A stretch of 64,000 nt of DNA from Trachythela sp. YZ-2020 (taxonomy: Eukaryota > Cnidaria > Anthozoa > Malacalcyonacea > Clavulariidae): contig JADLSH010000212.1 in the NCBI GenBank assembly GCA_016169945.1, positions 1,024,001 to 1,088,000 on the forward strand, read 5' to 3'. A program made the translations under genes and the position numbers. Shown here one piece after another: positions 12,301-20,673 of this stretch. Within the stretch, counting starts at the first letter, position 1. Each line of letters starts with the position of its first letter. The notes beneath the pieces are model-generated. The model saw only the letters and a program-made list of their open reading frames with translations. It made no database searches and was not told the DNA's origin.

Positions 12301-15300
12301 TGTAGCTACTGGATAATTGCTGGATTAATTTGTCAGAATTACACCTCACTTGCGGAACAATATAAACTCACTGGTACACGTATATTTACAAGGAAAGTTA
12401 ACATCAACAGCAACGATATGTCATAAATATGGAGGGATCTTATTAATGGCACAAAATATATAAAACTAAACCTATTATTCCGCATCTATTGGACGTTCTC
12501 TCACGAAACAATATTAATGTATGGATCTGATATTCTGTGTTATATACTTTATACATTCTTTTCAAACATGGGTTATACTCCTGATTTTCAACATTGTTAA
12601 CATTATTTTGCTACTGATGAATGGTTAAGTTTTCAATAATATGACCTATTTGCTAATACATCAACGTGGAATAAACAGTGGGTTTGCGTTCGTTCATCCC
12701 TGAATACCACATGTTGACGTCGTGTATAAAAAAACCCGTTTAACAAGCCTTTTGTGAGGGTGTATTAGCGACATCTGGTATTTTGGCAACATCCATGCAT
12801 CTACATTTTTTTCACACGATTCCTGATTTTAGTATGTTATTGACTGTGAACGTAACATGTTTCAGCAATTACATCATAAAATTAAATAAAATCTTTGTTA
12901 TGTTACGGAAATAGTCTCTAGTGAAATTTATATCAGCCATTTTATTTTGTTATATGCACTATACTGTCTGGCATAGTGATAGTGTAAATCTTGAACCTTA
13001 GTTAACAATTAATATGAAAACCTTGTTCTACTGCATGTGTGTGATATTTAAGAAATAGAAAACATTTTCCGTGTTTCTATACACTTATAGAAACACGCGT
13101 GCGAGTTTGGGAGAACGAGAAATAATCAGTGGGAAAACGAGCCCGTAGGGCGAGTTTTTCCACGTTATTTCGAGTTCTCCCAAACTCCCACAAGTGGTTC
13201 TATAAGTGTATAGAAACACAGGAAAAAATGTTTTCTATTTCTTTTATAATATAACTCAAAAGACATTTTTTAAACTCGATTAATTTACAAATTCTCATTA
13301 CGTACGCATGCTGACCTTTGCTCGTCAATTTCGCTGCAAGAAAACAACTCTGTCTGAAAATTAACAGTAAAAAATGTGTAAAAGCATTAAAATTGTTTTT
13401 AAATAGTATTCAAAGTTTTATAATTCGCATTAATTGTTTTTTTTTATGATTTTAAATTTTGGCGGGAAAATTTCCGTGTTTCTATACAGTTATAGAAACA
13501 CGTTTCTCGACCAATCAGCACGCGCGTACTATAAATGTTATATTATAAATAGTGATGTGATATTTATAAAAATATATTATTTTAAACCATTAGCTTGCAA
13601 TGCCTCCAGATGCGCCCTACGTTACAATTTTACTCTGTCTAATGCCAATCGATTTTACTTGTCAGTGGTAGGGCACTACCAGTTAATGGTTAAATATCAA
13701 TCTCTTATTTTTTGCAAGTTACTGGTTGAATGAAGTGTATGTTTTTGTACAAAATATGTGTAACTTATACAATTTATGGACAAATAGAATTGTAGAATAT
13801 TATTCCTTCATGACAACAGTGGGATCACCATAAGCAGATACATGTACGCTTAGCGTACCTATTTTTGTTTCTGTAGGTTACTGATCTTTCTCAAATATAG
13901 TGTGGATAACTTAAAATTACAATACGTACTACTACTCTATATGGCGGTCAGAGTTCCGTTCAAAATAAGCGTAATCTTTTGATATATAACTGATTGAATG
14001 GACGAAGCAAAATACTATAATTTGCAGATATGCGGAACCCAACAGGCTGCGAAGACAAGATTGTTTGTACCACTGGACGAAGGCAAAATTATTTTGCTAG
14101 AAGAACATCACACTTGATATTCAAACAAACCCAGACCCAGTGTTTAAAATAATCCTAAGTATCCACGTAAAAGTGTGGCGAAAGTGTAAAAAGTAATCAG
14201 CATGCAATAATCAGGAAGCAATTAGTATACGAAGGACTAAAATGCAAATAAGGTGTTAGAACTCCTTAGGGATTTGAAATATAAATTCAATTGTGGAGAA
14301 AAGACAAACCACGGAAATTCCAATCTATGAAGAAACTACTTGAAACTATACACTGGCCCTATGGAATTGCAAAGCATTGTTCAAAAGTGTGCAGTACAAT
14401 GTATACGTCAAAGACAAAGTGTACAGGGTGTCTCAAAAAAAAGTGAACCCTCTGAAATGAAATACAATAGGGTACAATAGATTCTTTGAAAGAAAATGCA
14501 AATATGAAGTTCAATTTCAAAAGATTCACTATTGTATTAAATTTCAAAGGGTTCACTTTTTTTTGAGACACCCTGTATATGTCTTAATTATCATTTCTAC
14601 AATCCCCGAGACTTGCAGAATAGGCCTTAAAGAGAGGAAAATATAAAACAAGTTGCGGCTTTGAAACAATGACAAAAATATTTGATCATTATAGAATATT
14701 TGAAATGGAAAGATTATGCATGACAGTGTTATACTAAACGTTTTGAGATAAAAATTAAATGAGATTTTCGACATGCATATGATCACGTTAAACTGACAGA
14801 GCAGAAAATTATTCTAGTTTGAGATGGTCTAATATGGTCATTACTGATCCTGGTTGATTTTGTGTTATCCGAAAACGGAAATAGTTAAGCTGTGCTAGAC
14901 AAATTTGATTTGGGTGGAAATTTTGTCGATATCATACCAATATCTAATTGATCCCCTATCATTTCATGTTCACCAGTATCAAAATAGCTAGCCCAATGGT
15001 TAATTTTCTTGTGCCCAAAGGAGTCGAATCTATATCCCTAAAAAGGAAATAATTGACTAAATATATAATAATAATATAATCAAACGGTCGTTTATGTTTA
15101 CAAAAGCTTCAGATGACTGAGGATTTAGAGAATGAAAACCCAGTACATCGGACTATCTGGAAACATTTTTGAATTATAGAATACATGCATTATAATTCAG
15201 TTTCACAATTCTTTATTGAACACTTCTCTCTAGCGGGGTAAATTTCTAAGATTTGCTAAACGCGTTAAGTATTTGAGCTATGATGTCACTCTGCTTTGCC

Positions 15301-15591
15301 TCGCGTTTGAGAGTTCATATTTCATTCTCAGGTCTGTTTTATGACCTCACAAAAATATATACTTTTACATTCGGTAACCTGTATAGACACAGTTACATCA
15401 ACAATCGCCTCACAATCGATCCAGAAAGTAAAACTTTGCACTGGGAATAACAGGTTATATAGACAAGAAATATTTCTTATTTTATATCTTTATCTCTAGT
15501 GTAATAAATTGTTTACAGTGTTAAGTTGAAAATAAAATGTATTTAGAAACAAATTTACCTTTTGTGCTCGTCTATCTTTTGTATCTGCCAT
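4320..15591 (-). CDS. Gene A: zinc-dependent phospholipase C / S1-P1 nuclease-like protein, 7 exons, 386 aa
   Basis: The exons are 15591-15559, 15037-14938, 8819-8617, 7357-7105, 5845-5740, 5192-5024 and 4616-4320. They total 1161 nt with all phases compatible and GT/AG at every junction. Residues 1-11 are polar with no signal peptide. Residues 12-44 carry EH-x2-IG. The core starts at about 46. D172 and H186 are 14 apart, and H220, D224 and H230 form H-x3-D-x5-H. Both spacings match known zinc ligands of the PLC/P1 fold, so a metal-dependent phosphoesterase is inferred. Substrate and location cannot be told; the lack of a signal peptide argues for an intracellular protein. Gene B is its tandem copy and gene C a diverged relative. 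Relatives I recall are mostly bacterial, so ancient transfer is possible but not shown here. Confidence 0.8.
5024..5192 (-). CDS. Gene A exon 6 (residues 232-288)
   Basis: Acceptor CTTCAG, donor AAG/GTAACA. It contains KYMHDEDNKFGLRVTN and RGDKWIAYGDG, the most conserved-looking block of the protein. H256 is a candidate further metal ligand. The intron on either side is AT-rich and low in complexity. Confidence 0.85.
5740..5845 (-). CDS. Gene A exon 5 (metal-binding motif H-x3-D-x5-H)
   Basis: Acceptor CATCAG, donor GAG/GTAGGA. It encodes residues 197-232 including CHFLTDSFASGHMR, where H220, D224 and H230 have the spacing of zinc ligands in PLC/P1-type enzymes. Confidence 0.87.
6098..6460. 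repeat. (TG)n microsatellite with G-run inside gene A intron 4
   Basis: TG dinucleotides with TATG interruptions run from about 6280 to 6331, followed by a G homopolymer to 6345. Unit B has the same locus but only about six TG repeats (22424-22438). Frames crossing it are artefacts of the repeat. Confidence 0.85.
7105..7357 (-). CDS. Gene A exon 4 (residues 113-197)
   Basis: Acceptor TTTAAAG, donor CGA/GTAAGT. It encodes EQLDKLLEMLNEDTK, a Cys-His patch CHHSAKEWD, and NFDHFQPHAKTAYVVGHEYA, which holds D172 and H186, spaced 14 as in the PLC/P1 zinc site. Confidence 0.87.
7358..8616. other. Gene A intron 3
   Basis: No coding signal. It matches 23457-24817 of unit B over most of its length, including the stretch near 8270-8530 with the doubled AAACCCAAG motif. 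The match shows how much non-coding sequence was copied with the gene. Confidence 0.6.
8617..8819 (-). CDS. Gene A exon 3 (start of the core domain, residues 45-112)
   Basis: Acceptor CGTTTAG, donor AAG/GTTTGA. It encodes KKLLTLPNGVRLTFADIIAL, then GGDYYGIQDAPIANP and YSTLADTPNEGKYK. Compared with genes B and C it has ADIIALGG for GEVIALAG and Q for P in GIQDAP, so gene A is the odd one out in this exon. Confidence 0.87.
8945..9845. repeat. Interspersed repeat X, copy 1
   Basis: It starts near AGAAATACATTCATGCAGAA (8957) and ends with CGGCGCCGCCTCGGGGATTA. It is an inverted relative of 11093-12275 and shares its first part with 59582-59880. Unit B lacks it at the matching place, so it inserted into unit A or was lost from B. 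No coding frame; class unknown. Confidence 0.65.
9846..10570. other. Gene A intron 2, partly specific to unit A
   Basis: 10120-10200 resembles 60490-60560 near the decayed non-LTR element. From about 10410 the match with unit B (25140 on) resumes. No supported exon. Confidence 0.45.
10571..11090. repeat. Interspersed repeat X, copy 2
   Basis: It begins CCCCGAGCCGGCGCGAAGCA and continues with the GATCGGATATTTACACC block. It ends with a segment ending GTCAATACAACATTGATTAA that is repeated at the end of the first part of copy 3. Confidence 0.65.
11093..12275. repeat. Interspersed repeat X, copy 3, with internal duplication
   Basis: It begins CCCCGAGCCGGCGCGAAGCG and ends near GAGGGGATTCTGCATCCATG. 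The segment 11500-11960 is partly repeated at 11960-12275. It is inverted relative to copy 1, so unit A holds a large imperfect inverted repeat with arms near 9000-9845 and 11093-12275. Confidence 0.65.
12276..13051. other. Gene A intron 2, nothing recognised
   Basis: AT-rich. 12890-13030 matches 26140-26300 of unit B; the remainder has no counterpart there. Confidence 0.45.
13052..13242. mobile_element. Foldback MITE with GAAATAGAAAAC termini
   Basis: The arms begin AGAAATAGAAAACATTTTCC and end AAAATGTTTTCTATTTC, with a second inner palindrome around GAGCCCGTAGGGCG. It is absent at the matching point of unit B. A similar structure with the same termini lies at 60964-61155. Confidence 0.65.
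13583..13693. mobile_element. Small MITE of the TTAACCCATTA family
   Basis: The ends are TTAAACCATTAGCTTGC and CAGTTAATGGTTAA, inverted to each other. Other copies lie at 18016-18122, 26344-26456 and 26482-26594. Confidence 0.7.
13837..13863. repeat. Conserved palindrome GTACGCTTAGCGTAC
   Basis: The motif ACATGTACGCTTAGCGTACC is identical here, in unit B (26737-26763) and at 61997-62023 in otherwise unrelated context. It probably marks the end of a mobile repeat. Confidence 0.5.
14424..14575. mobile_element. Mariner-type MITE present only in unit A
   Basis: The termini are CAGGGTGTCTCAAAAAAAAG and the exact inverse, with TA on both sides (14422-14423, 14576-14577). The matching point of unit B (27326-27327) has a single TA and no element, so insertion came after the duplication. 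Confidence 0.9.
14938..15037 (-). CDS. Gene A exon 2 (EH motif exon, residues 12-45)
   Basis: Acceptor CTTTTTAG, donor TTG/GTATGA, phases 0 and 1. It encodes GYRFDSFGHKKIN followed by YFDTGEHEMIGDQLDI. The same exon in gene C is four times longer. The one-base overhang joins exactly with exon 3 to give Gly45. Confidence 0.82.
15559..15591 (-). CDS. Gene A exon 1 (start codon exon)
   Basis: ATG at 15591-15589 in the context CAAAATGG, eleven codons MADTKDRRAQK, donor AAG/GTAAAT, phase 0. It is conserved at 28370-28338 (gene B) and at 32885-32917 (gene C, MVDTNDRRVPK), which supports it despite its short length. Confidence 0.78.
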
Positions 15592-16275
15592 TTTGAAAGA
15601 AAGCCAACATTAAGCATGGGCTGCAGAATGACCAATTCCTGCCGAGTATATCTCACAAATAATGCATAACATACAACAAACTGTACTTATGTATGGAAAT
15701 GCTATGATAAATTTTCTTCCTTCTGTAGGCTGCTAATGCTATGCAATGACGTAAATGCAAAATATAATTATCTTTATGTTCACTTATACACAAAATACGA
15801 TTTAAATTGAACCTTAATTATACCTATTTCTAAGCTTTAGTGAAGGAAAATAGTGAACGCGCGTATATGTTTAGTCAGGCTAATATTTTTCAATGTGCAT
15901 AAAAAGTCTGTATTTATATATTCGAACTACCGAAATTGTACACATGCGTGCAGCAATATTTAGATGAAGGGTAGTTAAATGAGGGGGTGTAGGTATGATA
16001 AATGTTGAGATAATTTGAAACACCCACATGGAGAAGAATGTATCTGTTTCCAACATTATTTTGTGCCGTTTCATCAGATAAAATGTAGAGAAAAATAGAA
16101 AATTTATGTTTTAATATTGTCCAAGAGACCGTAGATATATGCAAATTGAGTAACCTATGAAAAGATCCATGTGTTATTTTAGTTAAGTATTTCCCTGTAA
16201 GTTTATAAGGGATTAACTTTTGCCTCGTTCATACTGTATATATTCGTGTATAAATAACTGCATAAAATTATAATA
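15592..16275. other. 5' flank of gene A
   Basis: It matches unit B at 28371-28500 and 29345-29720 but lacks the roughly 220 bp block at 28515-28733 and the hAT element. Its TTATGTTCAC near 15775 is the intact empty site of that element. A promoter is expected here but no core element is convincing. Confidence 0.5.
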
Positions 16276-16343
16276 TGCCATACATGTACATATATTATAT
16301 ACCCTTTTCCCTGCCATACATGTACATATATTATATACCTTTT
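16276..16343. repeat. Direct repeat, two copies of about 33 bp
   Basis: TGCCATACATGTACATATAT followed by TATATACC occurs twice in a row. Unit B has one diverged copy at 29815. Confidence 0.75.
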
Positions 16344-16729
16344 GGCATTTTATGTATTATTTACAAGCGGGTTCGAAATTCCACGTATGAAAATTAATAT
16401 ATTATTTTCAATTGTAGAACAAATTAAATGCATTATTTTCTATGTATGTGTTTACACCACATCTCTACACCACTGTCCAATATCATATATTTAAATTACA
16501 GCCTTATTTTTATGTTGTTCGTGCACGGTTAGATTTGAATGTATGGCGCCTTAATCAGGCCTACTGTATACAACCCGTGCTTCCGTGTGGGGAGGGAGTT
16601 CGAAAAAGATTTTGTATTGCGCCCGCATGTTTTGCTCCATGTACTCATTTACTCAAGATTTTACAAGATTTTTATACTGAACGCGAATGATAACAAAATA
16701 TTTTCTGAAAAATTCAGGTAAGTATGGCT

Positions 16730-16927
16730 TTATTTCTTTCTGGTGATATCCCTTACGTATGAACTTGATACTAAAGGTTGATAGTAGTTGTTGGCAGGTG
16801 GTGTGGAAATTGAGGCTGATGACAATAGAGCTAGAAGGAAAACTGCCTGGAACACCGCTGGTGTTGCGGATACATCACCGGGTGTGTAATAGGGTTTGGC
16901 GTTTAAGGATTGGGCTTTTCCAATCAA
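16730..16927 (-). CDS. Small hypothetical protein, 65 aa
   Basis: A complete frame at the junction of the two duplication units. It has a central hydrophobic stretch (VFQAVFLLALLSSASI) that could be a signal anchor, then a Pro/Tyr-rich tail. I do not recognise it. It may be a chance frame; there is no second copy to test conservation. Confidence 0.2.
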   Translation of the reverse strand: MIGKAQSLNAKPYYTPGDVSATPAVFQAVFLLALLSSASISTPPANNYYQPLVSSSYVRDITRKK

Positions 16928-17191
16928 AATGCTCGTTAATCCCGATTAATTTACTTCTCAAATTTATCTTGGGGTACTGACATGAAAGTCTATCATCACA
17001 ACACAATACTCTACTTAAATGTGATTATAGAGTTCATGTTGGTATAAATACCAACATAAATTGTTTGACATGCACAAGCAATATCATCACCAGGTCATTG
17101 GTGTGTCCTTCATAGAGAAGTTAAATTTATACTTATTTGCCCAATGCATGGGGACGCGAGTTATTGTCCTTTCCGTATTAGAGAGCATCTA

Positions 17192-17200
17192 TATTACTGG
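17192..17200. repeat. 9 bp target-site duplication, left
   Basis: TATTACTGG, repeated exactly at 20302-20310. Unit A has the unoccupied sequence TATTACTGATATTAAAC at 4250-4266. Confidence 0.9.
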
Positions 17201-17843
17201 AACAAGGGAAGATTTCGTTTTGAGCCAATCAGCGCGTTTGTTTAGATTTTGGCTCTCGACCAATCACAATGCGTGAAATGTAAAAACATAAACAATAGGA
17301 GCGTGAAAATATTACTGTACTTTACGGCTTCCGTGAACGTCAATATTTAATGTTTTGATCTAAAACCCATAGATTGTGATAGAATATGCATAAATCTTGA
17401 ATTTTGTCGTGGGAATTTCTTAATTTCGACCTAGGACGCGAAATATTAACGTTTGAATTACCGCATTCCGCAGCGCATAACATCGCAAAAGACGATTAAC
17501 CTGTGTACCTTTGGCAGATTTTGTATTTTTTACATACTTTTTCTCGGAGTTTCATAACTTAACTGCTGTAACATCATTACTGTTCCAAATAAAACAAGAA
17601 ATCACACACACGATTTTTATTCGAAGTTATTTCAAGTTATTATTATTGGAGGCAAAGTTGTCAAACTGAAAGCTCGTGGGCCATGGTTTATTATTATTAT
17701 TATTATTCAAACAATATTTCACATGGTGCCCAACTCACAAACAGTGATTTTCAGTGGGGACCTGAACAAATGTTTTAGAGATCTACATGGAGGCAGAATT
17801 GGGTAAAAACTGTCTTGCATAAAATTAACCATCTTTGCATTAC

Positions 17844-17915
17844 ATGGCACAAATAAACGTTACTGAATTTTTCGGAAGAGATCTTGCAGATGTAGAGAAA
17901 AGTATACAAAGCCAG
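17844..17915 (+). CDS. Candidate first exon inside the Mutator-like element
   Basis: ATG at 17844 opens 24 codons (MAQINVTEFFGRDLADVEKS then IQSQ) and ends at a strong donor CAG/GTGAGT. I cannot find the following exon and do not recognise the peptide. It may be a remnant of the autonomous gene or a captured host exon. Confidence 0.3.
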
Positions 17916-18015
17916 GTGAGTTTAACTGTAACTTTTCTATTATACAAGTGCTCAAAATCAAGTACTACAACTTTACAGTCGACAGAAGGTTTTATAATTC
18001 TTAACTTATAGTCAA

Positions 18016-18122
18016 CAATGTTAACCTATTAACTGGCAATACCCTACCACTGAGAAGTAAAATTGTCTGGCATTGGAAAGTAAAATACTAAAGTAGGGCG
18101 CATCGCTAGCTGATGGGTTAAT
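18016..18122. mobile_element. TTAACCCATTA-family MITE, nested in the Mutator-like element
   Basis: The ends TTAACCTATTAACTGGC and AGCTGATGGGTTAA are inverted to each other. It is an inverted copy relative to 13583-13693. Confidence 0.65.
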
Positions 18123-19010
18123 GATTTTATAAACTCGGCAAAACACAAGTTATTCTAAAACAGGGAAGATATTTAACTTTGGTACAACAGTACAATATGA
18201 TTTACTACAGTAGATCTACTCTTTTAGTATAACCTGTGTATAGCAGCCATATGAGGCAACCTTGGCATTGCATTAGTTGTCTATTAATAGTATTATTGTA
18301 TTAAGGAGTATTATGCACAGGGGGGCAATTATAATCCAGCTCTGCAAATTTCTACAGCTTTTGGACGGCACAGAAATACTCTTTAGCTCATTAATATAAT
18401 TGTTTTTACCAAAAGATTCAAAATTAATAGACCTATAAATGGTACCACATCCAAACCCATCCTTTGGCCTAGGACCCTCGCTCTTATGAACCAAGACTAT
18501 TCATGAGAACAAGGCTCTCAAGCCGAAGAGGGATTTGTGGTATAATTTCGCTGTATGGCCTGCTGCACAAGCAAACTTTGTTGGGTGGGAAGGGGGGTTG
18601 CGATCATCAATTAGAAACACCTAGTATATACATTTTCAAGAAAGGGGATCCTGTCTTGTAATGCGGGCAAAATTTATGTATCTTGTATATATGTTTCAGT
18701 TCTGGGGCATGTGCCCATATGACCAGTTTCTGATATTCTGTATTGACGACTACCAACATATTCACACAAAGCACCGCCTGATGCAAAGACACATTCTTTG
18801 GGAGAAACCATACCTGAAATAGCAGAAAATAGTACCTGTTACAAAATATGAGAATGTTTGATTGATAGATTCGAGCATTTGACAAAAATATCCAAGGCCT
18901 ATAGAGAATGAAATATTTTATCGCTTTTGTGGTTCACTCAAACTCTAGGATTACAAATGGTTATATATATTTCACTGCAAAATAGATAGAAGTGGAATCA
19001 AGAAACTTAG

Positions 19011-19365
19011 GGACCGATTACATGGACCGGGCTAGCCCGGTTAAGCAGGCTAGCACGGTTAAGCGGACCAGCCCGGCTAAGCGAGACAACTTTTCAATTA
19101 CGATTACATTGACCGGGCTAGCCCGGTAAACCAGGATGAAATAAACTCATTAATCCCGGCAAACCGGGCTAGCCTGCTTGCAACAAATGAGATCTCGCCA
19201 AAGTGGGCTAGCCCGGCTTCCATGTAACCGCAATGCAAAATTTATATAAGATTATTATAGTAAGCGGGCTAGCCCGGTTTAGCGAGCTAGCCCGGTTTAG
19301 CGAGCTAGCCCAGTTTAGCGAGCTAGCCCAGTAGAGCGGGCTAGCCCGGTCCATGTAGTCGGTCC
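19011..19365. mobile_element. Foldback element packed with GCTAGCCCGG motifs
   Basis: Left end GGACCGATTACATGGACCGG; inverse of the right end GGACCGACTACATGGACCGG. The inside is a cluster of about 14 GCTAGC cores with CCCGG on either side, each a palindrome, spaced 15 to 25 bp. Very GC-rich against its surroundings. No coding frame. Confidence 0.75.
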
Positions 19366-19509
19366 TCAAATAAACCATTCACATTTTACAATATATAAAA
19401 CTTAAGGTTAAAACAGGTAAACAGTGTAGTTTTATATTAATAACAAACACATTATAAATATATATAACAATAAATATATTTCTTCGCGAGGTGTATCACT
19501 TCAAAAATC

Positions 19510-19821
19510 TCATCTTAATTTAACGTTAAGCTTAATTGTCGTTGCAAGTAAGAAACTTACTTTAAGCCTTTCCACCATAGAATTCTCCACGATTTCATAG
19601 TTAGGATCATCAACGATAGCCTCTTGTGGAAAGTGTTTCGTGTTGCTGGCATTCTTTCCCCATGGGCTTTGGCTGACATCAGTGTTTGTCAGATTTGCCA
19701 ATCTACGTTGCTCCAGAAGCTTGAGGTTCTGTTCAAACGAGGCTGTTCTAAACGACAACGATTCTTTTGAAGAGAACGAAGGCGAGACAACAAGACAGTG
19801 ACGACGAACGATGACGAGCAA
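19510..19821 (-). CDS. Candidate captured exon, unknown protein
   Basis: A minus-strand frame with a natural-looking composition (FEQNLKLLEQRRLANLTNTD and DDPNYEIVENSMVERLK) reaches a good donor at AAA/GTAAGT near 19562. The acceptor side and neighbouring exons are not found. The Mutator-like context suggests gene capture, but this rests on composition and one splice site. Confidence 0.3.
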   Translation of the reverse strand: MLVIVRRHCLVVSPSFSSKESLSFRTASFEQNLKLLEQRRLANLTNTDVSQSPWGKNASNTKHFPQEAIVDDPNYEIVENSMVERLKVSFLLATTIKLNVKLR

Positions 19822-20301
19822 TGCGAATGATCAGCCAGAAGACGTAAACGAAAGAACAACATTTGACATTGAACACTTTGCTGGAAGGAATTCGACTGTG
19901 GAAACGAGCTGACAACCCATGCCAATAATGAATAATAGAAGAAAAGAAAAAATACAAAATCTGCCCAAGATATACATACGTTGTTTCTGAAATAGTCGAT
20001 CGTCTTTTACGATGTTATGCGCTGCAGAACGCGGTGATTCAAACGTCAATATTTCGCGTCCTAGACCGAATTTAAAAAATTCCCACGACAAAATTCAAGA
20101 TTTATGCATATGCTATCACAATCTATGGGTTTTAGATCAAAACATTAAATATTGACGTTCACGGAAGCCGTAAAGTACGGTAATATTTTCACGCTCCTAT
20201 TGTTTATGGCCATGGTTTTACATTTCACGCATTGTGATTGGTCGAGAGCCAAAATGTAAACAAACCCGCTGATTGGCTCAAAACGAAATATGCCCTTGTT
20301 T

Positions 20302-20310
20302 ATTACTGGT
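20302..20310. repeat. 9 bp target-site duplication, right
   Basis: TATTACTGG, partner of 17192-17200. Confidence 0.9.
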
Positions 20311-20376
20311 ATTAAACTTAAAATAATATACAGGACACATTGTCCGTATTTTAAGGACGGAATATTTCCATGTATT

Positions 20377-20673
20377 CTATAATAATATTGCAGAATTATG
20401 TGGTTTATACCACCATTGTAATTTTTCAGCAGTGGTGGTTCCCCACCAGTTAGTGATGGTTTTTGTATCTTGAAGATCATTGATGTCTGATCTACGATGT
20501 ATTTTATCATCTTTTACTTCAAACAATGGTGTGTTGTTTTTATCTTTTCCATCCACAAATGGTATAAGATCAGTGACTGCACGTGAATCCAGTTTTATAT
20601 TGGGATCTTTGTACGCTTTGTCTATTTGGTGCACTGAGATCTTGACAGCTTCCACAACAAGATGGAAATTTCC
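20377..20673 (-). CDS. Gene B exon 7
   Basis: Acceptor TTTAAG; begins GNFHLVVEAV where gene A has ENFHLVVEAV; same stop position. Changes such as KYPNMK to KDPNIK and MPFADGKEK to IPFVDGKDK are mostly conservative. Confidence 0.85.
   Translation of the reverse strand, partial: GNFHLVVEAVKISVHQIDKAYKDPNIKLDSRAVTDLIPFVDGKDKNNTPLFEVKDDKIHRRSDINDLQDTKTITNWWGTTTAEKLQWWYKPHNSAILL

Larger units (their letters stand above)
4021..16510. repeat. Tandem duplication unit A (contains gene A)
   Basis: Unit A and unit B (16919-30780) are collinear copies in the same orientation. Matching blocks include 4268-4616 with 20325-20673, 7081-7520 with 23180-23620, 8611-8935 with 24812-25090, 13700-15720 with 26640-28500, 15770-16160 with 29345-29720, and 16340-16508 with 30600-30776. 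Most differences are insertions. All seven gene exons and their splice sites are retained in both. Confidence 0.9.
17201..20301. mobile_element. Mutator-like element, 3.1 kb, 300 bp inverted repeats
   Basis: Left end AACAAGGGAAGATTTCGTTT; inverse of the right end AACAAGGGCATATTTCGTTT. The arms (about 17201-17500 and 20002-20301) are near-identical over 300 bp, including CCGTAAAGTAC and the TTTTGTCGTGGGAATTT block. Long inverted repeats with a 9 bp duplication are hallmarks of Mutator-like elements. No transposase frame is seen, so it is non-autonomous. It carries two smaller elements and possible captured exons. Its right end lies 67 bp beyond the gene B stop, so gene B transcripts must end inside it or use a new signal. 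Confidence 0.85.
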
